64,000 nt of DNA from Adiantum capillus-veneris. Lineage: Eukaryota; Streptophyta; Polypodiopsida; Polypodiales; Pteridaceae. The notes beneath the pieces were generated by a model. That model worked only from the letters and a program-made list of their open reading frames with translations. It was not told the origin of the DNA and did no database searches. The translations under genes and the position numbers were made by a program. How positions within the stretch are numbered: position 1 is the first letter of the stretch; each line of letters opens with the position of its first letter. Below, in pieces: positions 10,078 to 20,300 of this stretch. The stretch covers positions 13,568,978 through 13,632,977 of the forward strand of contig CM043961.1 in assembly GCA_014529385.2 (NCBI GenBank), given 5' to 3'.

Positions 10078-10974
10078 ATGGCGCGCACCAAACAAACCGC
10101 GAAAGAGAATCCGCCTGCCAACAAAAACACCCTCCAAGGATGTGAGAAGCCGTCATGGCTTAAAGGCACAAGAAAACGGCCACGAACGTCTGGCCGTTCC
10201 AGGAACTCATCTGGTAGTGGGCATGGTGGTAGGGCACGAGAGTCATCAAGGACTGTTGAATCTCCATCTCCTCAAGATATAACACCTAGAAGGAGAATGA
10301 AGCAACGTGCTCAGCGCTGGAGAGAGGAAGAGGGCCAACAAACAACAGATTCCGATAGGGAGCAACCGTCGCGCCACCAATCACAAGCAGGACCATCAAG
10401 GACTCGGGTGGTCCATACAGACACTGAATCAGAGAGTGAGCCACCATGGTTGCGAGAAAAAATACCGCGCACACACCGGGTGGCCGTTGGGGGGAAGACA
10501 TTGCCTGGAGGCCAGAGAGCTCTCCCCACACAACAAGATCGGCAGCCAAGGGAAGAGGAAGAATCAGAAGAGGCTGCAGAACCAGCCCCTAAGCATGTAA
10601 AAAGGCGCAAGTCTAAGTTTTTCAAGAAGCCTAAACGCCGCCCGCCAGGAAATGTGCAAGTGCCCCCAAGACAACCGCATCGGCGCCAAAAAATAGCAAG
10701 GGCATTTGCAAAAATCTGCCACTACCAGAAGACGACGGAGCTTTTGATTCGACGCACACCCTTTGCTCGCACTGTGAAGGAGGTGCTTCAAAGCTATGGA
10801 CATCAGTATAGAATGCAAGCAATAGCGTTAGAGGCTATTCAAGAAGCTGGAGAGGCCCACATCATTTCGGTGTTGGAAGATACCAACCTATGCGCCATAC
10901 ATGCAAAGCGAGTGACAATACAACCAAAAGATATGCAGCTTGCACGTCGACTGCGACGAGACTTCGAGCATTAG
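10078..10974 (+). CDS. Transposon-encoded histone H3-like protein with ~200-residue tail insertion
   Basis: Intronless, uninterrupted 298-codon gene. The protein opens with the exact histone H3 tip MARTKQTA (Lys4 present; the Arg8-Lys9 position reads Lys-Glu). Residues 9-205 are a Ser/Arg/Pro/Glu-rich, low-complexity basic extension with no counterpart in H3 (e.g. [37 protein letters not shown]). From about residue 207 a complete H3 histone fold follows: [17 protein letters not shown] (alpha-N and alpha-1), [34 protein letters not shown] (alpha-2), and [20 protein letters not shown] (loop 2 and alpha-3, H3-H3 four-helix-bundle residues Cys110 and His113 kept). Loop 1 has the canonical length, unlike typical CENH3. 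The fold would predict pairing with H4 and nucleosome assembly; that is inference. The start is fixed by the conserved tip. Confidence 0.92.
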   Translation: MARTKQTAKENPPANKNTLQGCEKPSWLKGTRKRPRTSGRSRNSSGSGHGGRARESSRTVESPSPQDITPRRRMKQRAQRWREEEGQQTTDSDREQPSRHQSQAGPSRTRVVHTDTESESEPPWLREKIPRTHRVAVGGKTLPGGQRALPTQQDRQPREEEESEEAAEPAPKHVKRRKSKFFKKPKRRPPGNVQVPPRQPHRRQKIARAFAKICHYQKTTELLIRRTPFARTVKEVLQSYGHQYRMQAIALEAIQEAGEAHIISVLEDTNLCAIHAKRVTIQPKDMQLARRLRRDFEH

Positions 10975-11141
10975 CCGAAGTTACCCCTCTTTTTGTATTG
11001 CATATCCTTATCTTTGTAATGATTGAACTTTCCAATGACAATATGATCAACAGTTGTGTCTACTGTGTCTACTATCTTTGTAATGAAATGACTTTGTAAT
11101 TTCAAGTTTTGTATGTAATTTTAGTCAATTTCAATAAATTT
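10975..11141 (+). other. 3' region of the H3-like gene
   Basis: AT-rich, with CAATAAATTTG at about 11131 as a possible polyadenylation signal just before the first palindrome. A stretch here (about 11090-11141) is inversely repeated at about 11865-11917 (CTTTGTAATTTCAAGTT versus AACTTGAAATTACAAAG). Confidence 0.5.
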
Positions 11142-11320
11142 GTGCTTTTTAAGCACCCTTGGGGGTAGATAAGCCTATAAGGGGCAAAAAAAAGCCTGGC
11201 CACAAGGACGCGCAAATGGCCCATCCATCAGTTTTGGATGGGCCATTTGCGCGCCCTTGTGGCCAGGCTTTTTTTTGCCCCTTGTAGGCTTATCTACCCC
11301 CAAGGGTACTTAAAAAGCAC
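11142..11320. repeat. Palindrome 1 (foldback) in the H3 element
   Basis: About 179 bp that is nearly perfectly self-complementary about a centre near 11232. The arms carry GGGGGTAGATAAGCC, AAAAGCCTGGCCACAAGG and CAAATGGCCCATCCA. Outer flanks extend the pairing imperfectly. It could form a long hairpin, or be a foldback element or a two-way terminator. Confidence 0.9.
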
Positions 11321-11674
11321 AACTTTACTAAAACCTATTGGTTTTGCAAACTTATTTTACATGGATCCTTGTGGACACCCTTCTTTGGCCATTTCAAGCT
11401 TTGAATCCCCTATAGGATATCAAAAAAAAAAACATATTGTGAAACCAAGTGTCTATGCAACATTAATTTGGATTTTTTAAATGTCCAATGTAATTGGACT
11501 TTTTGGTGCAGGGGTGTACTAGGTAGAGCTAAATCAGGTGATAGTGTGCTGGAAACTTCATTTCATAATTGATTTCACCTTTTCTAGTGTCCTTGAGTGT
11601 GCGCATATACTGGAATTGCCATAGAAAGGGTGCATCTAAATTAATGATGCAAAACCAATTCATTTCAATAAATT

Positions 11675-11855
11675 TGTGCTTTGTAAGTATCTTAGGGGGT
11701 AGATAAGCCTAAAAGGGGCAAAATAAAGCCTGGCCACAAGGGCACGCAAATGGCCCATCCAAAACTGATGGATGGGCCATTTGCGCACCCTTGTGGCCAG
11801 GCTTTTTTTGGCCCTTGGTAGGCTTATCTACCCCCCTAGGGAACATAAAATACCT
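11675..11855. repeat. Palindrome 2 (foldback) in the H3 element
   Basis: A second, diverged copy of palindrome 1, centred near 11765 with the same GGGGGTAGATAAGCC and AAGCCTGGCCACAAGGGC arms. The two palindromes sit between the 3' ends of the H3-like gene and of unknown gene 2. The spacer 11321-11674 has no gene. Confidence 0.9.
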
Positions 11856-12077
11856 AAATTTACTGAAATTGACTGAAACTACATACAGAACTTGAAATTA
11901 CAAAGTCACTTATCAAAACAATTTTCATATCACCAATTGAAACAATTTTCAAGATTGACAAATCACATTCAAAAGAATTTGCAAAATAGAGAGATAATTT
12001 CAAATATTTTTTATTACTTCCAAAACGGTGATTTTACATCATGTATCTGAGGAGTTCATAATTTTTTTGACCATTTC

Positions 12078-13586
12078 CTAGCGCCTATTTTGCGCATAAG
12101 GCAACTCCACAGTCAAGAGGGAGTGCGCTATGGCCTTTGGGTCAGTTGAGCCAATGGAAGCATGTATCCCTATCTGGGCAAGCACTTTACCACGAAAGCC
12201 AGTGCCAAACAACGCTGTGCATACAAGGGATCTACGCACTAGGAACACTTGATGCGCAGTTTGAGCAATGGTGCTCAAACACAAAAACTTGCTCAAAGCT
12301 TTTAATGACCAAGTCATAAAATGGGCTTGGGGAGTAAATTCATTATGGATAATGGCCACATCGCCAGGGGGGAGTTGTCCTAGGTAATGCGCAAGGGAAG
12401 CTTGAGGTCCAAAGCCCGTCCGCTTGCCACCCGTCCTTGCAGCAAAATCATCAACCTCCACGAAATCCTGTCATAAACCGATGAAGGTTGAGAAAAAAGA
12501 CAATGAAGGATAAAATAGTAACATGAAATTTAGGATACAGTTTACCTCCTGCTCCTTGTCGTCCTCCTCCCTGTTGCCCTTTGCATCCAAGTCAATGCTC
12601 CCATGCACCACAGATACGACCTTTGGATCATCAGATGGGAGGTTGCATAATGGCATAGGCATCCTAGCAGCCTCAACCTTGGCTTGCGTGGCTTGGAATT
12701 CTTCATCAGCCACGTGCAACTGCTCTGCTGCGAGGACCTCCATACATACAACTGCAATAGTGTCAGCAACAGAGTCCCCATCTGGCAAGAGCTTGCTTTC
12801 TAGGGCATTTGGCATATTGTCTAAGGGACATTTGGTGCTGTTGCATAGCACACTCAAGCATTCATCCATGCGCAGGCCAAATGCTTTCTCCACTAACACT
12901 GAGGAGAAGCGGCTGATTTCTACCTCTGGGATAGCCACATCCGTCAGTGGTAGTGGCACTGGAGTGTCACTAGGGCCAGCCGCAACTATGGATTTCTCAA
13001 CCAGTTCCTCAAGACCCCTAGGGTACTCGAGCCGGTGTGCCTTTCCTTCCGCTGCAGGGTTCATGGGGATAACCTGCTGCTCCTTGGTGTCCTTGATAAA
13101 GGACCCAACCTGAAGGTGTGGTAAGCGAAGCTCCTCCAAATCAGGTTCCTCGCTCACCAAGAAGATAAATGTTGCGAGCCGAGAAAGGTACTCCACCCCC
13201 AACTTGCGCTTCTTGAGCGCTGACACCCCTGGGGCTTGCTCGTCCAAGTAATGGCCTGCATCGGTTGCAATTTCTTGGAATCGTTGCAACCGCTTGGAGA
13301 ATGGACGATCACCTTTGTGTATATAGCACAAAAGATCGCAAGGCACCTAGATCCCTACATGTGGGGGGATAGATACAGAATATTTTATGATGTGCTCCTC
13401 CATGAACGCAAAAATCTCGGCAAATGCATCCATGTGAAGGGAAACTGTGGCATCAAGGTCAGGGAGACGAGTAAAAAAGGTGTGGAGGTCCAACTTCCCT
13501 TTGTATTTGGTGTCCTCGAGGAAGAGGATGAAGCGTGACAAAGGGGTGGATGTGGCTGCAGATGCAGAGGCTGTGGAAGCATCCAT
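12078..13586 (-). pseudogene. Unknown gene 2 of the H3 element
   Basis: Minus-strand gene from ATG 13586 (MDASTASASAATSTPLSRF), which follows a TATA box at 13667-13676. A single in-frame TAG at 13347 (PPHVGI*VPCDLL) interrupts exon 1, otherwise open to an acidic stretch GNREEDDKEQE. A donor GTAAAC near 12543 and acceptor TATGACAG near 12468 join it to DFVEVDDFAARTGGKRTGFG, ending at 12078 (VELPYAQNRR). About 480 residues; overall acidic and helical with no motif I recognise. It faces the histone H3-like gene across the palindromes. Its retention beside transposase and H3 suggests an element function, but none can be named. Confidence 0.6.
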
Positions 13587-13666
13587 GTTTAGCCTGGGGT
13601 GTAGACAGAGAGTGGAGGAGCTCAAGATTTGCAAAAGTGAAAATAGTGAATGAGTTAGGTGGCCCC

Positions 13667-13676
13667 CCTTTTATAA
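13667..13676 (-). promoter_or_regulatory. TATA box of unknown gene 2
   Basis: On the minus strand ATTATAAAAGG, about 85 bp upstream of the ATG at 13586; same short-leader layout as the H3-like gene. Confidence 0.55.
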
Positions 13677-13832
13677 TGGACCCTTTTTTTAAGACATTAA
13701 AAAAAAAGGCACTTTCACCAAAAAATGATTTCTCATCCCAATGCAAAAGATTATATTCAAAGGCATGATTTGCCGAAGCAAATCATGTTGATTACAGCGG
13801 GGATCAGTTTGAAAATTGCAAGAGTTACAAAG

Positions 13833-15187
13833 TTATAAGATCAATAGCATAGTTCCATCCATCCCCCAGTCCTCCTCGACCTTCAGTTTGTCTTCCATTC
13901 TCTTCCCAATCTGCGGACATTCATTACAATAAGCATCCAATGATCGACAAACCATGATGTATTGAAAATGTGGTGGAAGGATTCTCACCTTGTGACCTTG
14001 TAAACGAAATTGTGCTTGTTGAAGGACCTCAAAACCCATAATAACCAAATTTTCTCGAACATTACTGAGAGTCCAATGCTTGTTCATTTGGACTGCCTCC
14101 AAAGCATCGTTGGGCATCTTCACTGCAATGTCAAAGCTTGCAATAGCACCGTCTACACTCTATAAGGGAGTCCACACTCCAAGCTTGCACATCCAACGAT
14201 CATAGTGAAATCATATGTACAAGGAGGTGCGGGATTTCAAATAGCGCATTCCGATACCTGAAGCTCCAACCTTACAACGGTACCTGTCCCCGTTGTGCAT
14301 GCCCTCCACAAAACCCCAGTCCTCTTCTAAAAGCCTTCCTAATTCCTCGTAATGCGCATCTTTACATACAAGCATTGTGGTAGTCTCCACAAATCCAAAC
14401 TCTTTAAAAATGTGCACAAAACAATGAATAGGCAAACACCAACTCAAGCCCATAGACTTAGAAGCTTTAGAGTATTTCAAAGAGTTTTGGACATCCATTA
14501 TCATCTTTTGCTTGAAAGATGCTACCGACCACAAACCTAGCACCGGCCACTCCATACTTAATAAGGAAGTTACTTTGATGGGTTCAAGCGTTCCAAACGC
14601 TTGTGTAGAAGTAGGGACAATATAGGAGTGAGAATAGAAGAAAATCCTTCTTTGAACCAGTTTGGTTGGGCAAAGATGTGGGAACATTATTGCTCCAATA
14701 TCCGCATGTATAGCATTGAATGTGTCGGAGAGACTATGTAGTGGCTGCTCCTCCACCAACGTGGATGGAAATATGACTATAAATGCATGACAAATCTTAA
14801 GTATCAATCCATAATAACATTACACTGTGATTTCACACCTAGCTTTGTATTCTCAAAACATGTACTTACAATGTGTTGGAAATCGAGGTGGTTGTTGCAA
14901 ATGCATGGTTGACATTGAGAAAACAGGTTGCACAATGGCTACGGTCCCCTTGTCTTTGCGGTTCTTGAAGCCAAGGAGCTTTCCTTTCCAATGAAGATCC
15001 AAGTTTGCACGATTCCGCACACGATGAGGGCCAATAGCAGATGGTTGCATGTATACCCAAGCACCTTTGGTGAACTCTTGTGGCACCCACTCATCATCTA
15101 CCACTCATCATCTACACCTCTAGTGTTGTGGCATGCAAGTGCTGTGACCTCATCCTTTGGCCGCCTTTGCGAAGTAGAGTTGGCCAT
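13833..15187 (-). pseudogene. Unknown gene 3 of the H3 element
   Basis: Minus-strand gene from ATG 15187 (MANSTSQRRPKDEVTALACH). A 14-bp tandem duplication at about 15095-15120 (ACTCATCATCTACC twice) shifts frame. Beyond it the frame reads VPQEFTKGAWVYMQPSAIG and LHWKGKLLGFKNRKDKGTVA. An intron starts GTAAGT near 14873 and ends CTATAG near 14787; exon 2 contains FNAIHADIGAIMFPHLC and SLLSMEWPVLGLWSV. Stops TGA (14211) and TAG (about 14163) are each one transition from Arg or Gln codons, after which FDIAVKMPNDALEAVQMN continues. A last intron (about 13912-13988) leads to the terminus. No family recognised; the WKGKLLGFKNRKDKGTV stretch looks like a small beta-barrel but this is weak. Confidence 0.55.
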
Positions 15188-15943
15188 GGTTGAGCAAAGA
15201 AAACTAGGAGGAGGAGAAGGACCTTGCTTGTTACTACAATGTACAGAGGATAAAGTGATATGAGAAGGTGGATAACCCTTGTGGCAATGGGAGGAGAAGG
15301 TGGATAACCCTTGCTTGGAGTGGCAATGGGAGGAGAAGGTGGATAACCTTTGCTTGGTGTGGCAATAGAAGGTGGTAGGGGAGGAGAGAGGAGCTTCCTT
15401 GCTGCAGCAATGGAGATGGTGTAGAGAGAGAGAGTGTTGGAGTAGAGGATGAGTGTGATGGTTGCAACCAAGGAGGGATTGGAAAAGGGGGGTTCTAGAG
15501 AGAGAAAATCACTTTTTGCCTAAGAACTACTTTTGGGGGAGCTCTGGATAGCAAAAAAAGATTTTTCAAAAGTTTTTTAAAAAATTTGAATTTTAGGGTT
15601 TTTGGGTGCACGTTTTGACTTTTTGAGGTCAAAAAATGTTTTTTTGACCATAAAATAGTTTTAGGGGGATTTTAAGAAGATGATATTTGAGTTTTGAAAA
15701 TTTTGAAAAATTTCAAATTTTTGGGATTTTTTCAAAACCGGATCAAAAAGGAGGGAAGTTGGAGGTTCCATATGGCCCACCCACCCCCCCCCCCCCCGCC
15801 CACCTTCTCACTAGGTAAGAGCCCATTTAAAAAGTGTAAGACTACTTTGTCCCCCTACATTTTTGAGGGCATAGAGTGTGTCCACCACCCTCTTCTCATT
15901 GGTTGGCCTCTAATTAACCTTAATCCCAAAGGGCCCCTAGAGG
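15188..15943. other. Non-coding right arm of the H3 element, with a short tandem repeat
   Basis: At 15258-15385 about three copies of a ~45-bp GA-rich unit (GGAGAAGGTGGATAACC...TGGCAATGG) occur, mirroring the CT-rich tract at the left arm. Then AT-rich sequence and a poly-C run at 15782-15797. No gene seen. Confidence 0.6.
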
Positions 15944-15962
15944 GTTCATATTTTTCCTAATG
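15944..15962 (-). repeat. Right terminal inverted repeat of the H3 element
   Basis: On the minus strand CATTAGGAAAAATATGAAC; 18 of 19 positions match the left end. Confidence 0.85.
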
Positions 15963-16558
15963 GGGAATAAATCTTCAGATGGTGTGCTACGGATTCCTGC
16001 AGATTGTGCAGCCTGGAAACATATAGATTAAACATGGTCGGATTTTGCCAGGGAAGCTCGAAATTTGCGCTTAGGCCTAGCTATGGATGGTGTAGATCCA
16101 TTTGGTCAAAGATCAACATCTTACAGTATACGGCCCATTGTCATCATCAACTACAACATTCCCTCATGGTTAACTATGAAGAAGGGGCACCTATGGCTAT
16201 GCTTGATTGTGCCGGGGCGATATAAAGTGAAGAATATGGATGTGTATCTTCGTCCACTATTGGAAGAGCTACAACAATTGTGGATTGGCATAGAGGTGGT
16301 GGATATGAGCCGACACATAGGTCGACGGAATGCTTTGATCAGAGACATTCTAATGTGGACCATGCATGACTATCCAAGACTAACAGAATGCTTAGGTGAT
16401 CTATCACAATCCAGTCATGCAGAAGTGGATTTCACAATATGAGGATGCAAAGCAAGAGCGACAAAGGGCAAGAATCGAGCGGATACGGGAAAGACGACCA
16501 CTGATGCACTATCCGACGGGTCTAGAGAGCCTACCAACATTGGAGTACTCTAGGGGTT
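15963..16558 (+). pseudogene. CACTA TNP2 transposase, middle part
   Basis: Resumes the TNP2 frame after the 9.6-kb insertion: NKSSDGVLRIPADCAAWKHI, a stop in place of one codon, then NLRLGLAMDGVDPFGQRS, YSIRPIVIINYNIPSWLTMK, DVYLRPLLEELQQLW and MWTMHDYPRL. These are the core Transposase_21 (TNP2) blocks (DG.LRHPADG.AW, NVRLGL.SDGFNPF, WPV.L..YNLPPWL.MK, DVYLQPLI.EL..LW). After DYPRL a large deletion removes the rest of the catalytic region and joins to a segment ending ESLPTLEYSRGCATK, interrupted by the Copia element. Confidence 0.9.
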
Positions 16559-16563
16559 GCGTG

Positions 16564-17314
16564 TATTAAGTATGGAGCCTGATTTACCCCTTGTAATTTT
16601 CTGTGGTAAATACGCACATTTGTAAGGCCCCCATTATGAGGAGAAGCTATCGCGCGTGAAGGAAAATCACTCGCCGGAAACCAAAATTTTCACGGCCAAA
16701 AATCAGGGGCAACTTTAGGGGCCTCGAGGGCGGAAGTCCCCGAGACTTTTTTTTCCCTCGCCGGAATATTCCTTGTTGCAGGAATATTATGGTCGGACGG
16801 CGGCCGGAAAGTGGTCAGAACACGACCGATCGGTTGGCCGGTGGCCGGTAGTCAATGGCCGGTGGCCGAATTCAAAAGCGGATTTGTCTACACAAGGGCG
16901 GCCACACATGGGCGGATTGGAGGGTCCGATTTGGACTTATTCACACAAGGGCGGCTACACATGGCTGCATCTCATAAGCGAGGGCAACCCTTTTGGCCTA
17001 TAAAAGGAGGCCATTTCTACACACATTTCATAGTGTGTGAAGTTGATGCAACAAGGTGAGTGTGAAGTGGTGAGAGTGAAGCAAAGCGGGAGCTCCATTA
17101 AGGGTATAATCCCTTTGTAAACTACTTCTTGTTTTGAAGTACTAAATCCATTGAGTGGTTTCTTTCCCGTGGACGTAGCCCACATTGGGTGAACCACGTA
17201 TATCGTGTGTACTCTCTCTCTCTCTCTACTCTATAATCTCGTGTATGTAAATATGTCTCTCTCCATTAAGTAATCTACTCAATTATCTATTTAGCTACGT
17301 CTTATTTCCTAACA
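16564..17314 (+). repeat. Copia 5' LTR
   Basis: Begins TATTAAG (the 3' LTR has TGTTAAG, so the terminal TG lost its G) and ends CCTAACA. TATA box TATAAAAGG at 16999 is the likely promoter. It is 33 bp longer than the 3' LTR because of an indel around 16717-16785. Confidence 0.93.
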
Positions 17315-17316
17315 AC

Positions 17317-17328
17317 TGGTATCACAGC
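17317..17328 (+). promoter_or_regulatory. Copia primer-binding site
   Basis: TGGTATCACAGC, one mismatch from the plant initiator-Met tRNA primer site TGGTATCAGAGC, two bases after the 5' LTR. Confidence 0.85.
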
Positions 17329-17387
17329 AAGGTTTGCTCGTAGCTAAATTATCTCAAGGAAAGGATTCCTTGAATTGAGTGGGAGTT

Positions 17388-20300
17388 ATGGCGGAGGAAA
17401 GGAAGCTCAAGATTGAGAAGTTCAACGGAAAAAACTACCAACATTGGAAGATGCAGATTGAAGACTATCTCTACCAGAAGGACCTCTATTTGCCACTAGG
17501 CAGTCTTGCAAAGAAGCCCGCAACGATGGCAGATGAAGCATGGATTGTCCTTGATTGAAAGGCCCTGGGAACAATCCGGTTAAGCTTGGCGTCAATGGTG
17601 GCCTTCAATGTTTCGGAGATGAAGACCACGAAGGACTTGATGAAGTCACTTGATAAATTCTACGAGAAACCATCGGCATCCAATAAGGTATTTCTTATGA
17701 AGCGCTTGTTCAATCTAAAGATGGCAGAGAATGGTTCAGTTGCAGAACACCTAAATGACTTTAACACAAACATAAGTCAACTTCGATCGGTGAAAATCAA
17801 TTTCGATGACAAAGTGCGAGCTCTCCTTATACTGTCATCTCTACTGAATAGTTGGGACAGCCTTGTGATAGCTGTAAGTAATTCTATTTTTGGCACAAAC
17901 ACTCTTAAGTTTGATGATGTTGTGGGTGTTCTCCTAAGCGAGGAAATACGAAGGAGAAGCACAGGAGAATCATCAAGTGCTGCATTGTCAGTGGAAACAA
18001 GAGGAAGGCCTAAGGAGAGGTTCAATAACCAAAAGGGTCGTGATCGCTCAAGACAGAGCAAGTCACGCACAAAGTCAGTTCTTGAATGTTGGAATTGCAG
18101 CAAGAAGGGCCACGTCAAGAAGGATTGCTGGTCCAAGAAGAAGAAGGAGACAGTCTCAAGACAACAAGCCAACATCGGAGGCCAATGTGGCAGGTAAAGT
18201 AGAGCAAGATGCTCTAATTCTCTCATTAGACAATGTGTCTAATTCCTGGATAGTATATTCTGGGGCTTCATTCCATGTGACACCACACAAGCAACATTTC
18301 CAAGACTACACCAAAGGTAATTTTGGATATGTATACTTGGGAGATGATGAAGCTTGTGAGATTGTCGGCAAAGGTACAGTTTCTGTCAAAACTGCTAACG
18401 GAAATGAATGGAAGCTTAAAGATGTTAGGCATGTTCCTTCTCTTCGCAAAAATTTGATCTCTACAGGACAATTGGATGATGAAGGTCACAACATTGCATT
18501 CGGAAACAAACGGTGGAAGATCTCAAAGGGATCTTTGGTGGTTGCCAAGGGAGAAAAAGTCGGTACACTTTACTTGTGTACTATTAGCACGCAACCTTCA
18601 TCTTGTGCAGCAACTACAGAAGTTGACAGTGCGGTGTGGCACTACCGACTTGGGCATATAAGTACCAAAGGAATGCAAATCGTTCAAACAAATAAGCTTC
18701 TACCAGGTTTGAAAGAAGTGGACTTAGAGTTCTGTGAAGATTGTGTTTATGGTAAACAAAAGAGGGTAAAATTTCAAAAATCAAGAAATGAAAGAAAAAA
18801 TAAAAAACTTGAGTTCGTTCATTCTAATGTTTGGGGTCCTGCAAGTACACCATCACTTGGTGGCTCATTGTACTATGTAACATTCATAGACAATGCGACT
18901 AGAAAAACATGGGTTTATGTCATGAAGAATAAATCCGATGTATTTTCCATATTTCAAAGGTGGAAAGCCTTCGTGGAGAATGAAACAGGTACCAAGGTTA
19001 AATGCCTCAGATCCGACAATGGAGGCGAATATTGCAGCCAAGCTTTTGAAAGCTTTTGTGCTAGCAATGGCATTTGGAGACAAAGGACAACCCCAAGGAC
19101 ACCTCAACAAAATGGGATTTCAGAAAGAGCCTACCGCTTGAGCTTTGGGCGGAAGCTGTAAGTACGTCTATGTACTTAATCAATCGGTCACCCTCAACGG
19201 CATTGAATGGGGGAGTTCCAGAAGAGGCATGGACAGGTAAACTGGTGAATTATGCATTTCTCAAAGTGTTTGGGTGTGAGGCTTTCATGCACATAGATAG
19301 AAGCCTAAGATCAAAGCTAGATGCAAAGTCCAAAAAGTGTTTCTTCATTGGCTATGGAGAAGGTGACTTTGGGTATCGCCTATGGAATCCTGAAGATGGT
19401 AAAATCTTAAGGAGTAGGGATGTAATTTTTAACGAACAAAATATGTACAAAGATTACTTGGAAAGAAAACAAACAAAAGAAACAGGTGATGAGTACATCG
19501 AGCTTGAGGACGGTGAAGACTCAAGGACTGCAAACGGTGACAATGTGCAACAACGTCAACCAAATGAGGAGCCTCAACCTATTCCCCGAAGATCTACAAG
19601 AGCAAGTAGACCTCCAGAAAGGTTTGTTCCTTCCTTCAACCATCTCTTGATCTCAGATTCTGGAGAGCCGGAATCATACGAAGAAGCTATGCAACATGAA
19701 TCCAAAGAAGAATGGATGAAGAGCATGCAAGTGGAGATGGACTCACTACATCGCAACCAAACATGGGAGTTGGTTGAGTTGCCTAAAGGTAAGCGGGCAC
19801 TTCAAAACAAATGGGTGTACAAGCTGAAGGAAGAAGAAGGTGGGAAGAAAAGGTACAAGTCTAGGCTTGTGGTAAAAGGTTTTTCTCAAAAGAAAGGTAT
19901 TGACTTCAATGAAATATTTTCTCCTGTTGTAAAAATGAACTCAATTAGGCTTGTCTTAAGCCTTGTGTCTGCTCATGATCTAAATCTCGAGAAAATGGAT
20001 GTAAATACGGCATTCCCTCATGGTGACTTAGAGGAGGAAATCTACATGCTTCAACCAAATGGGTATGAAGTAAAAGGTAAGGTGAAAATGGTTTGCAGAT
20101 TAAAGAAGAGCTTGTATGGTTTAAAGCAAGCATCAAGACAATGGTACTTGAAGTTTGATCGATGGATGTAGGATCATGGATTCACAAGATGCAACTCAGA
20201 TCACTGTGTCTACACGAAGAATTTGGGAGATGGGAAATTCATCATCCTAATGTTGTATGTTGATGACATGTTGATTGCAAGTGCTAACATGTAGGACATC

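Larger units (their letters stand above)
6375..15962 (+). mobile_element. 9.6-kb TIR DNA transposon carrying a histone H3-like gene
   Basis: The left end reads CATTAGGAGAAATATGAAC (6375-6393) and the right end is its inverse with one mismatch (15944-15962). Weaker inverted similarity runs further inside (GGGCC, then GGGATTAAGG.TAAT). The element splits TNP2 between ASWHE and a resumed frame reading NKSSDGVLRIPADCAAW, which independently marks both borders. Flanks end ..GAGG and start GGGA.., so no clear target duplication is visible. Two genes read inward from the left (transposase, histone H3-like) and two inward from the right (unknown 2, unknown 3), converging on a foldback region at 11142-11855. 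Superfamily is not assigned. Confidence 0.85.

Noticed and set aside
10078-10974. Reading the H3-like protein as a centromeric CENH3
   Set aside because: Loop 1 is of canonical H3 length, the tip is the exact MARTKQTA of ordinary H3, and alpha-3 is near-canonical. CENH3 usually has a longer loop 1 and an unrelated tail.
6375-15962. Assigning the H3 element to a named superfamily (CACTA, hAT, KDZ or other)
   Set aside because: Ends are CATTAGG not CACTA, no clear target duplication is visible, and the transposase motifs could not be matched with certainty without a search.
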